Assembly (NCBI GenBank): GCA_017607445.1
Contig: JAEVHH010000003.1
Span: 2,914,001 to 2,978,000 of the forward strand
DNA: 64,000 bases
Origin: Histoplasma ohiense
Lineage: Eukaryota; Ascomycota; Eurotiomycetes; Onygenales; Ajellomycetaceae
Direction: 5' to 3'
The notes under the pieces are model-generated. The model was not told where the DNA came from and ran no database searches. It saw only the letters and a program-made list of their open reading frames with translations. Shown piece by piece: positions 1 through 10,807 of the stretch (position 1 is the first letter of the stretch; every line of letters starts with the position of its first letter). The position numbers were made by a program, and so were the translations under genes.

Positions 1-200
1 TACCTTATCTCAGCAAGCTCAGACGCTTCACAAGATAATTGCTGTTTTAACACTGATTTGACAAGCCGCAATCGCTCGCTTGCGTTCACTTATCCAGCTT
101 GAAAACGCGCTGTTTAATCCCTCGGGTGAATGTAATGAGATATACAACAGCTGCATATGACTTGTATAGATGAATTTCATGTAATCTACAGCTGTTAATA
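1..200. other. CpG-retaining flank, no gene recognised
   Basis: This stretch keeps CpG dinucleotides (for example around 66-125) that are almost absent from the elements to its right. It may therefore be low-copy host DNA or an unmutated sequence. A minus-strand reading of about 65 codons (28-225) shows no motif I know and runs into the adjacent LINE, so I do not call it a gene. Confidence 0.5.
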
Positions 201-811
201 CATCCTTACAACTACCCACAAACATAGAGGTACATTTGAATTTTCCACTTTTCCAACTGTTTTTTGTATAATTTTAACTCTCTAACTCATTCAACATCAT
301 CACATGTCATCTGTGATTACTTTATGTGTGTGTACTGCACAGATTGAGTGATTATGAAGTCATCAATGCTCTTCCATTCACTCAAGAACATTGACACAGT
401 CTTTATCAGATTACTGAAATCAAAATCATTGATGAATTTTATTATTGAAAAGATTAATAAAAAATAGAAGAAAACTGTCATAATATTTTCTTCAGTTTTT
501 AAAAAAATCAGTACAAACATTCACACAGTCATCTCACAGCTGCAAAAACAGTTTGTGAAGATTTAATAACAATAGAATATATAATATAAAACTTTTATTA
601 GATTTATAAAGACTCTGAATAAATAAATAAAAGAGAAGAAATATTCAGTCAATCAGAGTTATATTTATATTTTCTATAAAAAGTCTATATAATATATCAT
701 TATAAATATGAATACAGTATCTGCTCTGAGAGAAGAGATTATTTCAGACTCAATCAAATTAACAGCTGTAATAAAAGCATTTGAAAAATCAATTATCTGA
801 GTAAATATTGT
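201..811 (+). mobile_element. L0: 5' part of a Tad1-like LINE, heavily mutated
   Basis: The start (catccttacaac...) matches the 5' ends of the two long LINEs at 46506 and 50729, and the match runs through the 5' leader into ORF1. The ORF1 start ATG is visible near 354. This copy is more decayed than the other two: TAA and TAG stops are common and it is more AT-rich, as expected for an older copy. It is interrupted at 811 by Gypsy copy A1 and resumes at 7959. Confidence 0.85.
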
Positions 812-1082
812 TGTAAGAGATGGTTGTAGGTATAATTATGGGAGTAGTGTGAAGTACATATGTAGAATGTTAAGAAGGTAGCAATCTCTATTATTCAAAG
901 CTAATTGCTGATCTTCTAATATCTACAGATATCAGTGAGCATTATATAGATGATCATCATATGCTACAGCTGTCTATGATGCTGTGTGCTATATTCCTCT
1001 TCATTAATTCTGATGTGTTCTGTGTTCTTCTATCACCACATAGCTATTTTCTAATATAGATATCTCTGTTGTGTCTATTACA
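812..1082 (-). repeat. A1 3' LTR
   Basis: 271-bp long terminal repeat matching 7683-7953. The two LTRs differ mainly by transitions. On the minus strand it begins TGTAATAG and ends CTCTTACA. Confidence 0.95.
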
Positions 1083-1104
1083 ATTATCTCTCTTCTTCAA
1101 AGAT
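1083..1104 (-). other. A1 polypurine tract
   Basis: On the minus strand this reads as a purine-rich run (gaagaagagagataat) directly before the 3' LTR, the normal site for plus-strand DNA priming in LTR retroelements. The same tract precedes the 3' LTR of A3 at 42599-42614. Confidence 0.7.
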
Positions 1105-1255
1105 CTGGTTCTCAGAGCTTTTTACTGCAATGTGTGAAGTTCATAACATATACTGTGTGGTTAATATTGTATAGAGTTCACAGAATTGAGCTGGATTAAT
1201 TGTTGAGATTAATTTCAGAGTGTTGCTGTTTTGAAAGAATGTTTTTCCATCTCTG

Positions 1256-1465
1256 ATGTCAATGCAGTTCAATCATGATTTAGACACAACTTCTGAACCC
1301 CTTTTCTTTGACTTTTACATCAAAAAGTTGTACCCTAACAAAATCATCACCACCATCATCATTAATGATTTTTTATTTAAAAAGAATACATCAATTTATC
1401 AAATAAAGTATGCTGTATCTTTCTATATGATTTTTATTATGAAATTCAAAGTTTTGATTGTGTGA
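1256..1465 (+). pseudogene. A1 small conserved antisense ORF upstream of the accessory gene
   Basis: An open frame of 69 codons (core motif FNHDLDTTSEP) lies about 160 bp upstream of the accessory gene and on the same strand. The same frame is open in A2 (28192-28479) and A3 (42232-42474, minus), with a TGA at the same point. It could be an upstream ORF, an unrecognised 5' exon, or chance in young copies. No domain recognised. Confidence 0.35.
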
Positions 1466-1625
1466 TTGTGTTTTTCATTTTGAGTTGAGTTTTGTGTTGT
1501 TGCAATTTCTTTGATCATCATTGCAATATTGATTTCAATCTCCAACATCTGTCTTTCTTTCTTGTTGCTTTTGCTTTTCCTCCTCCTTTGAATAAGATCT
1601 TGGTACTAATTAAAGTTATGATAGA

Positions 1626-2774
1626 ATGTCAGAACCAGCTGTTTCTGTTGCTGATTTGAAGTCTATAAAGAATGATATACTGTCTGCCATTGAGAGCATT
1701 TGCTTGGATTGTCTGGAGAGGTTGCAGAACCCCTCAGTATACTCTTGCTTTGTGAATGATGAATGAATATGCTGTCACATCTGCTATATATCAAATAGAA
1801 GTTGTGCTGCTGTAAGTTTTCTTAAACTAAGATTGTTATGAGTGCTAATGAGTTATAGATGTCTGAGTGCTTTCACAAAATCAATCAATCTTTGATTGAT
1901 GAATTTCATGAGATGCTGCTTTCTGATGAAGTTTCAGATGAGAGATTTGTCATGTATCAAACTGCTGTTGCAAGGTTTGTACTTGATATGCAGATCTATG
2001 AGAATGCAGATGGGGTTCTAGAATTCTATATGAACTCTGATAATCTGTTGTCACAGCAGAGTGTAGCATTTGATCATAGCAGCATTTCAGAAAGTGTGTT
2101 TTCATATTCTGCTATTACATTGATATCATTCTTACTGAGTCAAGATCTTGGTATGTTATTTGAGTTGACTGATAATGTAGACAAAGATGAGGAAGTGGAC
2201 AGTTCTGTTGAAGTGTTAGAAAGAAATGCAGCAGCATATTGCTGTTGTTGTATTTGATATTTGACAACATCCCCCCATCATCATTGTGAGTCTGCTGAGA
2301 GTTGATGCAAAAAATGCAAGCACTGCTCAGTGACAAAGCATGTCTGTGTTTCAGTAAGTTATTATTCAAAACAAATGTTTTTATGGTATAATATTAACTT
2401 CTTATTAGATGTTAGTGGATGCTGTTGAATTGACTCAGATGGTTATCAACACTGCTGAGAATCTAATTGTCACTGATGCAGATGCTTTGAATGTTAATGT
2501 TTTACAGAGCACTGTGACTGTGATAGTTAGATTCTTTGCTGTGAAGATCTGAAAGATTCAATGAGATGATTCTTCTGAGGCTCTGACTGAAATGATGATT
2601 GATGAGATCTCAATGATTACATCACTGATCACAGCTCTCAAGTCATTGTTGAAATATTGTGCTTCATCAGTTGAGGAAATCTGAGATAATAAGCAGGTTT
2701 GTCTTGATGACAATTTCTTGAATGACACTGACCAAGCTGAGACAGATCTGTTTTTTAATTTCTGAGTGAAATAA
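1626..2774 (+). pseudogene. A1 antisense accessory gene, three exons, Cys-rich
   Basis: Lies between pol and the 3' LTR, on the strand opposite to gag-pol. Inferred exons: 1626-1811 (186 nt), 1859-2353 (495 nt) and 2409-2774 (366 nt). Introns are 47 and 55 bp, each with a GTAAGT donor, a TGCTAAT or ATTAAC branch-like site and a TAG acceptor. All junctions are in phase 0, giving about 348 residues. Exon 1 carries Cys at residues 26, 29, 41, 50, 53 and 60 (CxxC-x11-C-x8-CxxC-x6-C), probably metal-binding. Exon 2 is acidic in its middle with a second Cys/His cluster (CKHC near its end). The only in-frame stops are TGA, at places where another copy has CAA or a sense codon, so mutation broke it. 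I do not recognise the family, and the splicing is not proven. Confidence 0.65.
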
Positions 2775-5700
2775 GTATATTCAGCAGTCATCATTGTCTT
2801 CTTTGTTTTTGTTTACTGACTGACTTCTGATAGATTTTATTAAACTGTTCCAAGTACTTCTGACTGTTCATCAAGTTTTTCTCAGATTCCCAAGAATTGT
2901 CTGCATCTGTACAATCTTTTCATTTGACAAGATATTGTGTTTGACTGCAGTACTGATACTTATCTAATATAGCTTCAACTTTTCATTTCTTTTGTGTGTC
3001 TATAATTATCAGTTCTGCTTGTGGGATTTGTCTGTCACATGCGTGATATGATTTGAGAAGGGAAACATGGAATATGGGATGAATTTCTTTATATTGTGAT
3101 GTGAGTTTCAGTTTGTACACCTGTGTACTGTGGATATCAATTATTTGAAAGAGACTCAAAAATCAATGATCTAGTTTGGATGAGAGTTGCAAGGTGGATA
3201 TATTTTTTGCACACAGTATTACTCAGTCCTCTATCTTAAAGCTTTTTGATATATGATGCTGATTGTAATACTTTTTCTCAGCTGCTTTGACAGCTTTCAG
3301 GCATTCTCAGATCTTGTTCTTCACTTGCTTCATTCATTCCACTTGTTTCATCACTGATTTTAATGTGTCTGTGCTTGGGGGTTTCATGTCTATGTGAAGT
3401 TCAGTTGGTCGGCTGATCATTGCTTCAGATGATGTCATTTTTATCAATGTGTGGAAGGTGTTGTTATATGCTCATTGTGTCAGAGGAATCCATTCTATCC
3501 AATTATCTTGCTGATAGCTGCAATATGTGTGAAGATAATGTTCAATCATCTGGTTCAATTGTTCTGTTTGGCTGTCGGTTTGCGGGTGGAATGCTGTTGA
3601 TAATTTTCATCAAACATGGAGCAGATAACACAATGTTGATCAAAACTTGCTATTTATTAATGAATCTTGATTGTTAATAATGTTTGCAGATAGACTAAAG
3701 TTCTTTGCAACTCTTCATACAATAATGTTCATAAATTCTTCTGCATCTAGCTCTGAAGATGTGGGCACAATTATGGCTCATTTGATGAATAAATCAACAA
3801 ATACAACAATAGCATTATAGGTTTGACTTTTCTTTTTATTATCTGACAGGTCTTCAATAAAGTTCATGCTAATTGTATGCCATTTCTTATCTGGCACTGA
3901 ATGTGATTGTAGCAATCTGTACAGCTTGTGCTGTGGTATCTTGACACATTGACAAACATTGCAAGTTCTCACATATTCTGCAATCTCATCACTCATATCA
4001 TGCCACAAGTACTTGTGTTTGATTGCTTTGATGATTTTGTCACATCCAAAATGACCACCTTGGAGATCATTGTGGTTCATTTTCATTATTTCATGTCTTA
4101 CAGCTTTATCTTGTAGTATATAGACTTTATCATCTTTTCTGAGCAGATCATCTTTATCTACTGCTCAGATCAAACAATTATCTATACTAGCATCATTCAT
4201 CTCTAGTCTTCTATAAAGTTCAGATGTGCTGACATCTCTATTCTGAATCTGCAGTAAGAGTTCAATGATAGATTCAGCTATCTCTTTGCAATAGACTGTC
4301 TCAGACTCAAATACCTTGACAGCTAGAATTCATGGCATCAGAGTCTCTAGATTTAATTTCATAACATCTGTGATCTCATTCTCATCCACAGATGTGTTCT
4401 TTATTCTGCAGAGATGGTTGTCATTGATGATTACAGACTTCTTTACTCAACAATTTTCATTAGCTTGCAGATCTTTTCACATCATCTTGATATATTGATC
4501 TAACTTTGTGTTTTCTTTTGTCTTTAGTGACTTAAAGATCCTCTTATGCAGTTTCTCTTACAGAGTAGAGAGCCTCATCAAGAAAGCTGTGTGTTTTACA
4601 AAATCTGAGTGATGACTTGATGCATCTGTGGGATTATTTTTCTCAGAATGGTGCTCTATTTCAAAATTGAATACTGAGAGCATTTCCATTCAGTGAATCT
4701 GACATTCATTTAGCTGCTTCATTGTCATGAAGTGCTGGAGGTTGACATGATCAGATAAAACAGTTATTGGGTGCCTGCTATCATATAAGTAGTGGTGCCA
4801 TTGCCTGAAAGCTTCTACAATTGACAACATTTCTAGATCATATGTTTGATAATGTCTTTCTGTTTCTGTGAGCTTTCTAGATCAGAACACAATTGGGTGT
4901 CAGTGATCATCATCCATTAATTGTGATATTACTGCAGTGATTGCAACACCAGATTCATCCATTTCTATACAGAGTTTTCACTGTGGATCAAAGTGAACCA
5001 ACAATGATGCTTTTGTAAAGCATTCTTTTAACTGCAAAATTGCATGTCTGCAGTTTTTATCTAACTGAACAGATGTGTTATTCTTTCCTCTTTTTGTTTT
5101 GTAATCTTTTAACAATTCAGTCAGGGGTGCTGTTATTATTGAGAACTTGTATATGAATTGACAATAGAAATTGATGAATTCTAGAAATATTTGCAATTTG
5201 TTTATAGTTCACAGTTCTGGCCAATCTAGAATCATGTCAACATGATGTTTCTTGACAGTAATGCTCTGTGTGGTAACCACAAAACCCAAAAATCCAATTT
5301 CTGTTGTGTGGAATGTACACTTACTAAGTTTGGCATATAGTCTCCATCACCTTAACTGTTCCAGCACATTCTTAACATGGATGACATGTTCATCAAGTGT
5401 GTTTGAATAGATTACAATATTGTCAAGATAAGCCATGCAATATACATCTAAAAGATCACTGAGAGCTTTGTTGATATAAGATTGAAAGATCACAGAAGCA
5501 TTGATTAGCTCAAAAGATAAGACTAGATATTCAAAGTGTTCATATTATGTTTGAAATGCTGTTTTTCATTCATTCTCTGTTTGTATGTGAATTCTATGAT
5601 ACACATCTCTGAGGTTCAGTTGTGTATATATCTTGACATCTGCTAATCTATCAAGTATTTCACTTATCAAGGGCAGTGGGTATTGATTCTTGACTGTTAT

Positions 5701-6543
5701 TTCATTCAATCCTCAATAATCCATACAAAGATGCAGGGTTCCATCTTTCTTGGGTGTGAATAATACTGATGCACTGGCTGAGCTCTTGGATGAATGTATT
5801 CAATTCTTCTCTAATGTCTTTTTGATATATTCTCAGAGGACAGAGAGTTCTTGAGGTGATAGATTATATATCAGTTGGTATGGAGGTTTCTTGTCAGATT
5901 TGAGCTCTATGACATGATCATGAGATGCATGTTCTGCATCAGATATGTCTTCTCAGAATACATCAAGATAATCTTTATAATTATCTGGAATATTTGACTC
6001 AGTTGCTGCACTCGCAGCTTGTAATGATAAGGCAGTGAATATAATATTGCCATCATCAATTAGTGTTGCGAATTCTTTAGCAGTATCCAGATGCATGTGG
6101 TTAATATTTGATGCTTTTCTATAGATTCAGCATCTTCACACCCAGTTGATATCAGGGTTCACAGCTTCCAACCAAGGCATGCTCAAAATTATGTCATATT
6201 CACTAATGTTGACCTCTTTGAAATGGTGGAATCCTTCTTGAAGGATATGTTTGTCATTGATAATCTTCATTGCAGCTCTTTGTTGTCCATATGATTTAAT
6301 CTTATGATTATCAACTGCTTCCACTACTTTTGGTTTACCTTCTGTCTTTGAGAAATATTTTGATGCCCAGATGTGGGACACAAAGTTCACATCTGCATCA
6401 GAATTCACTAGTGTCCATACCATCGACCATTCTGCTTCTGTCAGCATTCATGTATTCATTGCCAATAATTGTTTATCTTGCAGTCTAGTTGTTTGTATTC
6501 TCAATGCAGCAGCTGCTTCTATGATTGGAATTGCTGGTTTTTT
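2755..6543 (-). pseudogene. pol: A1 pol (PR-RT-RNase H-IN-chromodomain)
   Basis: Pol is in the -1 frame relative to gag, starting at a slippery-type heptamer at 6537-6543. The reading is 3789 nt with no frame break apart from stops. Protease: the expected DSG active site reads NSD (about 6403), so the catalytic Asp is lost. RT: YLDD reads YLDN at 5430-5419. A zinc-finger and integrase region lies at about 4090-3560. The chromodomain lies near the 3' end, about 2990-2830. The final TAA overlaps the end of the convergent gene on the other strand by 20 bp. TGA stops occur throughout. Confidence 0.88.
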
Positions 6544-7577
6544 ACTTGTTGAACTTGATTGCACTTTTCAGAGTGTAACATCCAACAATCATTTGCAATA
6601 TGACCCTTCTTATGGCAGTGAGAACACTCCTTCATTCAGTTATATTTATCTTTCTTGATTTGTTCAGTTGAACCCATTTGTTTCTCTCATTTCCTCTTGT
6701 TTCAATGATTGCTAGATTTATCAGAATGATGCTGATTCTCTATGAATATTGCAGATCTTTCTTTGTGAATAGCACACTGTCACTCTGATATATTTTCCTT
6801 GAGAGTCTGTAGAGTTCAAAGCAACTCTTCATAGTTCTGAGGCTCTTGATTTCAACAGTTGAATTCAGTGTGTAATATCTTCAACATCTTACTACACAAG
6901 TTATCCATTCTTTGTTCTTTGCTATATGGGGGTAAGTAGTATTCTCAGTTTTCAAGATATTTAGAGAAATTGTGTATCAATTGCCATTCTTGTTGCTTTG
7001 CATCTTGAAATTTTTGACTTGCCAATCAGTGCTGGTTCTGTGGATCATTAATTTGCATTTCTAGATGTGATAACATATTGTCAAAAGTCAATGATGTTGC
7101 TCCTCCACATCTCTCATATGATGATACAAAATTCAACCATTTCTGCTTAATGTGAGTGTCAAGGTAGAGTTTAGCATCATTTATCTTGTGTTCTTTCTTT
7201 CAATAATATCAGTGGTGATGTGTAAAGAGAGTCAACATGCAATCTTTATAGTTCTTGAATTCTAACATATTTTTTTCTTGATAATAGTTCTTAATCTTCA
7301 ACCTCAGTGGTGTTTCATTATCATCATCTGTATCATTCACAGATTGATTTTGTGATGGTTCTGTGGTGATATTCTGAGTTAATTGAGGCTTGATGAGAGT
7401 ATCTTCATGAATCTGCACTTCCAACTTGTTGAGCTGCTGTTGTGCATGCAGAATAGCTAATTGCTGCTCTTGTTCACAAATTTGATCATTCAACTGTTGC
7501 AAACGCGCATTGTGATCATCGGAGGCAGTAGAAGATTCAGATTGGTTTTCAAGAAATCTTGTGTGTGTTGAAATCAT
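6519..7577 (-). pseudogene. gag: A1 gag
   Basis: Capsid/nucleocapsid polyprotein reading of 1059 nt (352 codons plus TAG). The ATG at 7577 lies about 105 bp inside the 5' LTR. The first part is Gln/Glu-rich and likely coiled coil (about residues 26-60), then a capsid-like region begins around residue 95 (LRLKIKNYYQ). A CCHC zinc knuckle sits near residues 318-331; it is clearest in copy A4. The start-to-TAG length is the same in A1, A2, A3 and A4. Several TGA stops interrupt it, the first near residue 123, so it is non-functional. Confidence 0.88.
6537..6543 (-). promoter_or_regulatory. Candidate -1 ribosomal frameshift site (A AAA AAC) of A1
   Basis: Within the gag-pol overlap the minus strand reads gta-aaa-aac in the gag frame, a classic -1 slippery heptamer. 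The pol frame is the -1 frame and the gag TAG lies just downstream at 6519-6521. A2, A3 and A4 have A-AAA-AAT at the same place. Function is inferred from position and motif only. Confidence 0.6.
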
Positions 7578-7682
7578 CTTGTGTGTTTTAACTAATGTTG
7601 TGTGTTTTAACTAATGTTGTGTGCTTTATTGTAGGTGTGTGTAACAACGGACCACTCAAATAAAGTTTAGAGTGATTAGAAT

Positions 7683-7953
7683 TGTAAGAGATGGTTGTAG
7701 GTATAATTATGAAAGTAGTGTGAAGTACACACATAGAATGTTAAGAAGATAGCAATCTCTATTATTCAAAGCTAATTGCTGATCTTCTAATATCTATGGA
7801 TATCAGTGAGCATTATATAGGTGATCACCACGCGCTACAGCTGTCTATGATGCTGTGTGCTATGTCTCTCTTCATTAATTCTGGCGTGTTCTGTGTTCTT
7901 CTATCGCCACATAGCTATTTCCTAATATAGATATCTCCGTTGCGTCTATTACA
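7683..7953 (-). repeat. A1 5' LTR
   Basis: 271-bp LTR paired with 812-1082. It keeps several CpG sites that are lost in the other copy (positions 7828-7833 and 7941-7945). Confidence 0.95.
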
Positions 7954-7958
7954 ATTGT

Positions 7959-8445
7959 GTAAAAAGTCTCTTCTTTCTCTGAGTTAATCTCTATCAGAAC
8001 TACAGTCTCACTGACTGATGACAACAATAAAATTAAACAACAACTCAAGAATATCAGATGAATCAAAAGTTTCATAAGAATTATAAAACAATAGAAGAAT
8101 CTATATATTTTTATTATTTTTCAATTAAAAAATCAAGTTACTCAACTACAGTTATATACTATACATCAGACAATTATTACAAACATTCAAAGAGTAGAAA
8201 ATATAACTAATATATTAAAAATAAAATTTATCAGAATAGACTGAATCATTATATTAATTAATAAAATTATTTATAATATTTTAATTACTGAGAAAGTAGT
8301 GACTATTTTCTATAAAATTCTTGATACTACTGATATTCAACTATCAGAACAGTGATACAATTATATTCAGAGATCTCAGAATTCATTCAAAATTGAAAAG
8401 AAATAAGATTTTCCACAGAGAAAATAATTGAAAAAGAGATACTGA
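7959..8445 (+). mobile_element. L0: continuation of the split LINE (ORF1 region)
   Basis: The sequence after the A1 target duplication aligns with the ORF1 region of LINE-A at about 47330-47620. Shared landmarks include the motif around 8330-8365 (gatactactgatattcaact...). The match stops abruptly at about 8445, inside ORF1, where an unrelated sequence begins. The rest of this LINE is not in the window. Confidence 0.8.
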
Positions 8446-8761
8446 TGTGATAATTTCGGTTTATTATTCTTCTGTGGTGTACACCACTCTCTATTATCAA
8501 GAATGATGTATGCTATCACACTAGTTAATTCATATAAGAAGAGCTGCAAAGTTTAGAAGCTTTGAACAACTCAAGTAATTTTTGAATTACATCTGATAGT
8601 ATATTTAAATCAAAGAAAGTATACACTTCTGAGAGTGTGATAATTTCATCTACAATATAAGTTATAGTTATCATGTCAGTGTGATCATCTCTACACTCTA
8701 GAGCTCAATCATATAAATGAGCAGTGAAGTTGAAACACTTCCAATTGCAAAATCAGTAACA
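8446..8761. other. Unclassified AT-rich stretch at the left of element D
   Basis: Non-coding. It starts exactly where LINE L0 stops. The 12-mer tgtgataatttc occurs at 8446 and again at 8636, which may mark an LTR boundary or a small repeat, but I cannot define a terminal repeat. Confidence 0.35.
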
Positions 8762-9972
8762 GACAACTCATCATCATACATGAGACAAGTTGAGAATATA
8801 GAAAGACAGTGTAGAAATGAACAACAGTTTAAAGAATCACTCTACTCATAAACTTAAGAAGAAATCAGTCAGTCATATAATCAAGAAAATATCAACAAAA
8901 AATCAACTACAAACAATATTCTTAAGATATAGAGAAAAGTATACAACTGATAATAATTATCATAAACATCTTCAATCAATACTCATTTCTTGTATCTGAA
9001 CTGAATGAAATACAACTGATTCTCAAAGATCTATAAGAAGCAGTATATAGAGCAGCAGCTCTCACACTCAAAAATGACAAACTTCTCATCTGCAACATTT
9101 TATTGAAGAAGATATTGACAATGCATAATCTTTATCAAACAGAGCTTGAGATGCAGAAGAAATATCAGTGTATGAAAACTATTCAGCAATAAACAGTGAA
9201 TACTGTGAGCTTTGCAGATAGTTTTATAAATATCAGAAACAAGTAAAACACTCAGATGACTGATCTGCATCAAGAACAGAAGCATATATATCTCAAAATC
9301 AAATATTTAGCAACACTTGAGATTTTATTATATAGCTTAATCAACTCTTCAAATATCAACACCTTATCTAACAACTCTGACTCAGCATACACAGCATGAA
9401 TGATGTTTTCTGAGAATACATCAATCATTATAAAATATATCAAATCAGATGATCTATCTAATTCATCACATTTTGATGATGAGTATAAGAACAACACCAC
9501 TTTCAACTGATTGAATCAGATGTATTCATACTATCATATAGAGCACAAACTCATAGAACAGCAATTCATCAAATTACAACAGATTTTACACACAGCATCT
9601 ATTCTCAAAAGAAAAGCTAGATCTCTTTGAATGACAGCTGAAAAATTGAACACAGAAGTGTCTGATAAGTATAAGTTATCACAGAAATGAAATGATTTTG
9701 CAAGATGAATTCTGCATAACTTCAAGAAATTAGACATCAAAGACAAACATTACAAACACTTTGTAGAATGCAAGTAAGAAGAAGATCTTACATCATATTA
9801 TATTCATTTCAACTTATATTATCTTACAATGAATCAAGAACTTCTGATATTTTTCTGTCTACAAATTTTCATACACAGCTTAGATATCAGTCTATACACT
9901 GAGTGGAAGTGTCTTAATCCACAGCCACAGACAGTGAAGGAAATGTATGAAACACTACTTTCAAAAGAATAA
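8762..9972 (+). pseudogene. Element D: decayed gag-like ORF of unassigned retroelement
   Basis: A long plus-strand frame (9061-9972 clearest) is broken by TGA and by some TAA stops. At least one frame change falls near 8860. The N-terminal part is Glu/Gln-rich and coiled-coil-like (RQVENIERQCRNEQQFKESL). The middle and C-terminal parts (FARxILHNFKKLDIKDKHYKHF ... SLDISLYTEWKCLNPQPQTVKEMYETLL) resemble the order of a capsid domain ending in a Pro/Leu-rich helix. No zinc knuckle or pol follows, because family B element B1 begins at 9987. It differs from the gag of families A, B and C. Assignment as gag is tentative. Confidence 0.4.
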
Positions 9973-9986
9973 ATGAGCAAGCTGTG

Positions 9987-10456
9987 TGTGATGGATTAGC
10001 ATCTGTTAGTAATTAACTTACACAATCAACTTCTTTTCTACATTCACTTGTTTCTGATTATTATGATTTTGTGTAATTCTCAATGTTCTTCTGCTCTGTG
10101 CTCTGTGCTTGTATAGTCTCTAACAATTCTTTCATATAGCTCTTAATGTTCTTCTACTCTGTGCTCTGTGCTTGTGTAGTCTCTAATAATTTTTTCATAT
10201 AGTTTTCAATGATTCTCTCATCTCATGCTCTGCACTTATGTAGTTTCTAACAATTCTTTCATGTAGCTTTTAATATTCTTCCACTCTGTGCTTCACTGTG
10301 AAGTGGTTTCTGATATTCTTTTACTCTGAACTTTTCTCTATAAGAATCTTCTTTGTATTATCTTTTCTTCTGATTTCTTTTCTTTTTCTTTTCTTAATCA
10401 ATTCATAATCTGTATTAGAATAATGCTAGATCATTAATTGAAGTACATCTGTTACA
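9987..10456 (+). repeat. B1 5' LTR (one internal repeat unit short)
   Basis: Begins TGTGATGG and ends CTGTTACA. It is 64 bp shorter than the 534-bp LTRs of B2, about one unit of the 63-bp tandem repeat in the LTR. Confidence 0.85.
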
Positions 10457-10807
10457 TTACAAATTGATTCTTCTATGTTTAAGATCTGAGTGTCTTGTTA
10501 TTAGTTCTTACATCTGAGTGCATTGTTTATAAGTCTGAGTGTCTAGTCATTACAAAAGATTTCTCATGAGTCTGAGTGCTTTTATTATTAGTTATATAGA
10601 CTGTTGTGTCTAAGTGTCTGAGATACAATCAATCATATTCTATGAAGAGGTCTGAGTGTCTACAAACTGTAACACTATGAATAGTATTCATGAAGAAGCT
10701 TGATAAGCATAGCATCATAACACTGTGAATAGTGTCTGTGAGAGAACTGAGTGTCTACAAGTATTTCTTTTTTCTCTTTTTATTATTATATATTCTTAGA
10801 TATTGAA
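10457..10807 (+). other. B1 leader between LTR and gag
   Basis: Non-coding. A short motif of the type (t/c)(c/t)gagtg recurs at irregular spacing (for example 10487, 10511, 10531, 10570), as in the B2 leader. It would contain the primer-binding site, but I could not assign a tRNA. Confidence 0.6.

Larger units (their letters stand above)
812..7953 (-). mobile_element. A1: full-length family A Ty3/Gypsy element
   Basis: The element runs between two 271-bp LTRs (TGTAAGAG...TATTACA as read on the plus strand), total 7142 bp. A 5-bp target duplication, attgt, is present at 807-811 and 7954-7958. Order on the minus strand: 5' LTR, gag, pol with protease, RT, RNase H, integrase and chromodomain, then an oppositely oriented gene, polypurine tract and 3' LTR. 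The insertion splits LINE L0. All reading frames carry TGA stops, so the copy is dead. Confidence 0.95.

Noticed and set aside
28..225. Possible host gene fragment on the minus strand at the left edge
   Set aside because: No recognisable motif, no splice signals, and the frame runs into the LINE start at 201.
3420..3677. Plus-strand open frames over pol in A1, with counterparts in A2 (30376-30693) and A3 (40018-40266)
   Set aside because: They are opposite-strand shadows of the conserved integrase region; their similarity among copies follows from integrase conservation and recent ancestry.
7875..8075. Minus-strand open frame with a hydrophobic start resembling a signal peptide
   Set aside because: It spans the A1 LTR and the mutated L0 LINE, crossing the insertion junction, so it cannot be an old gene.
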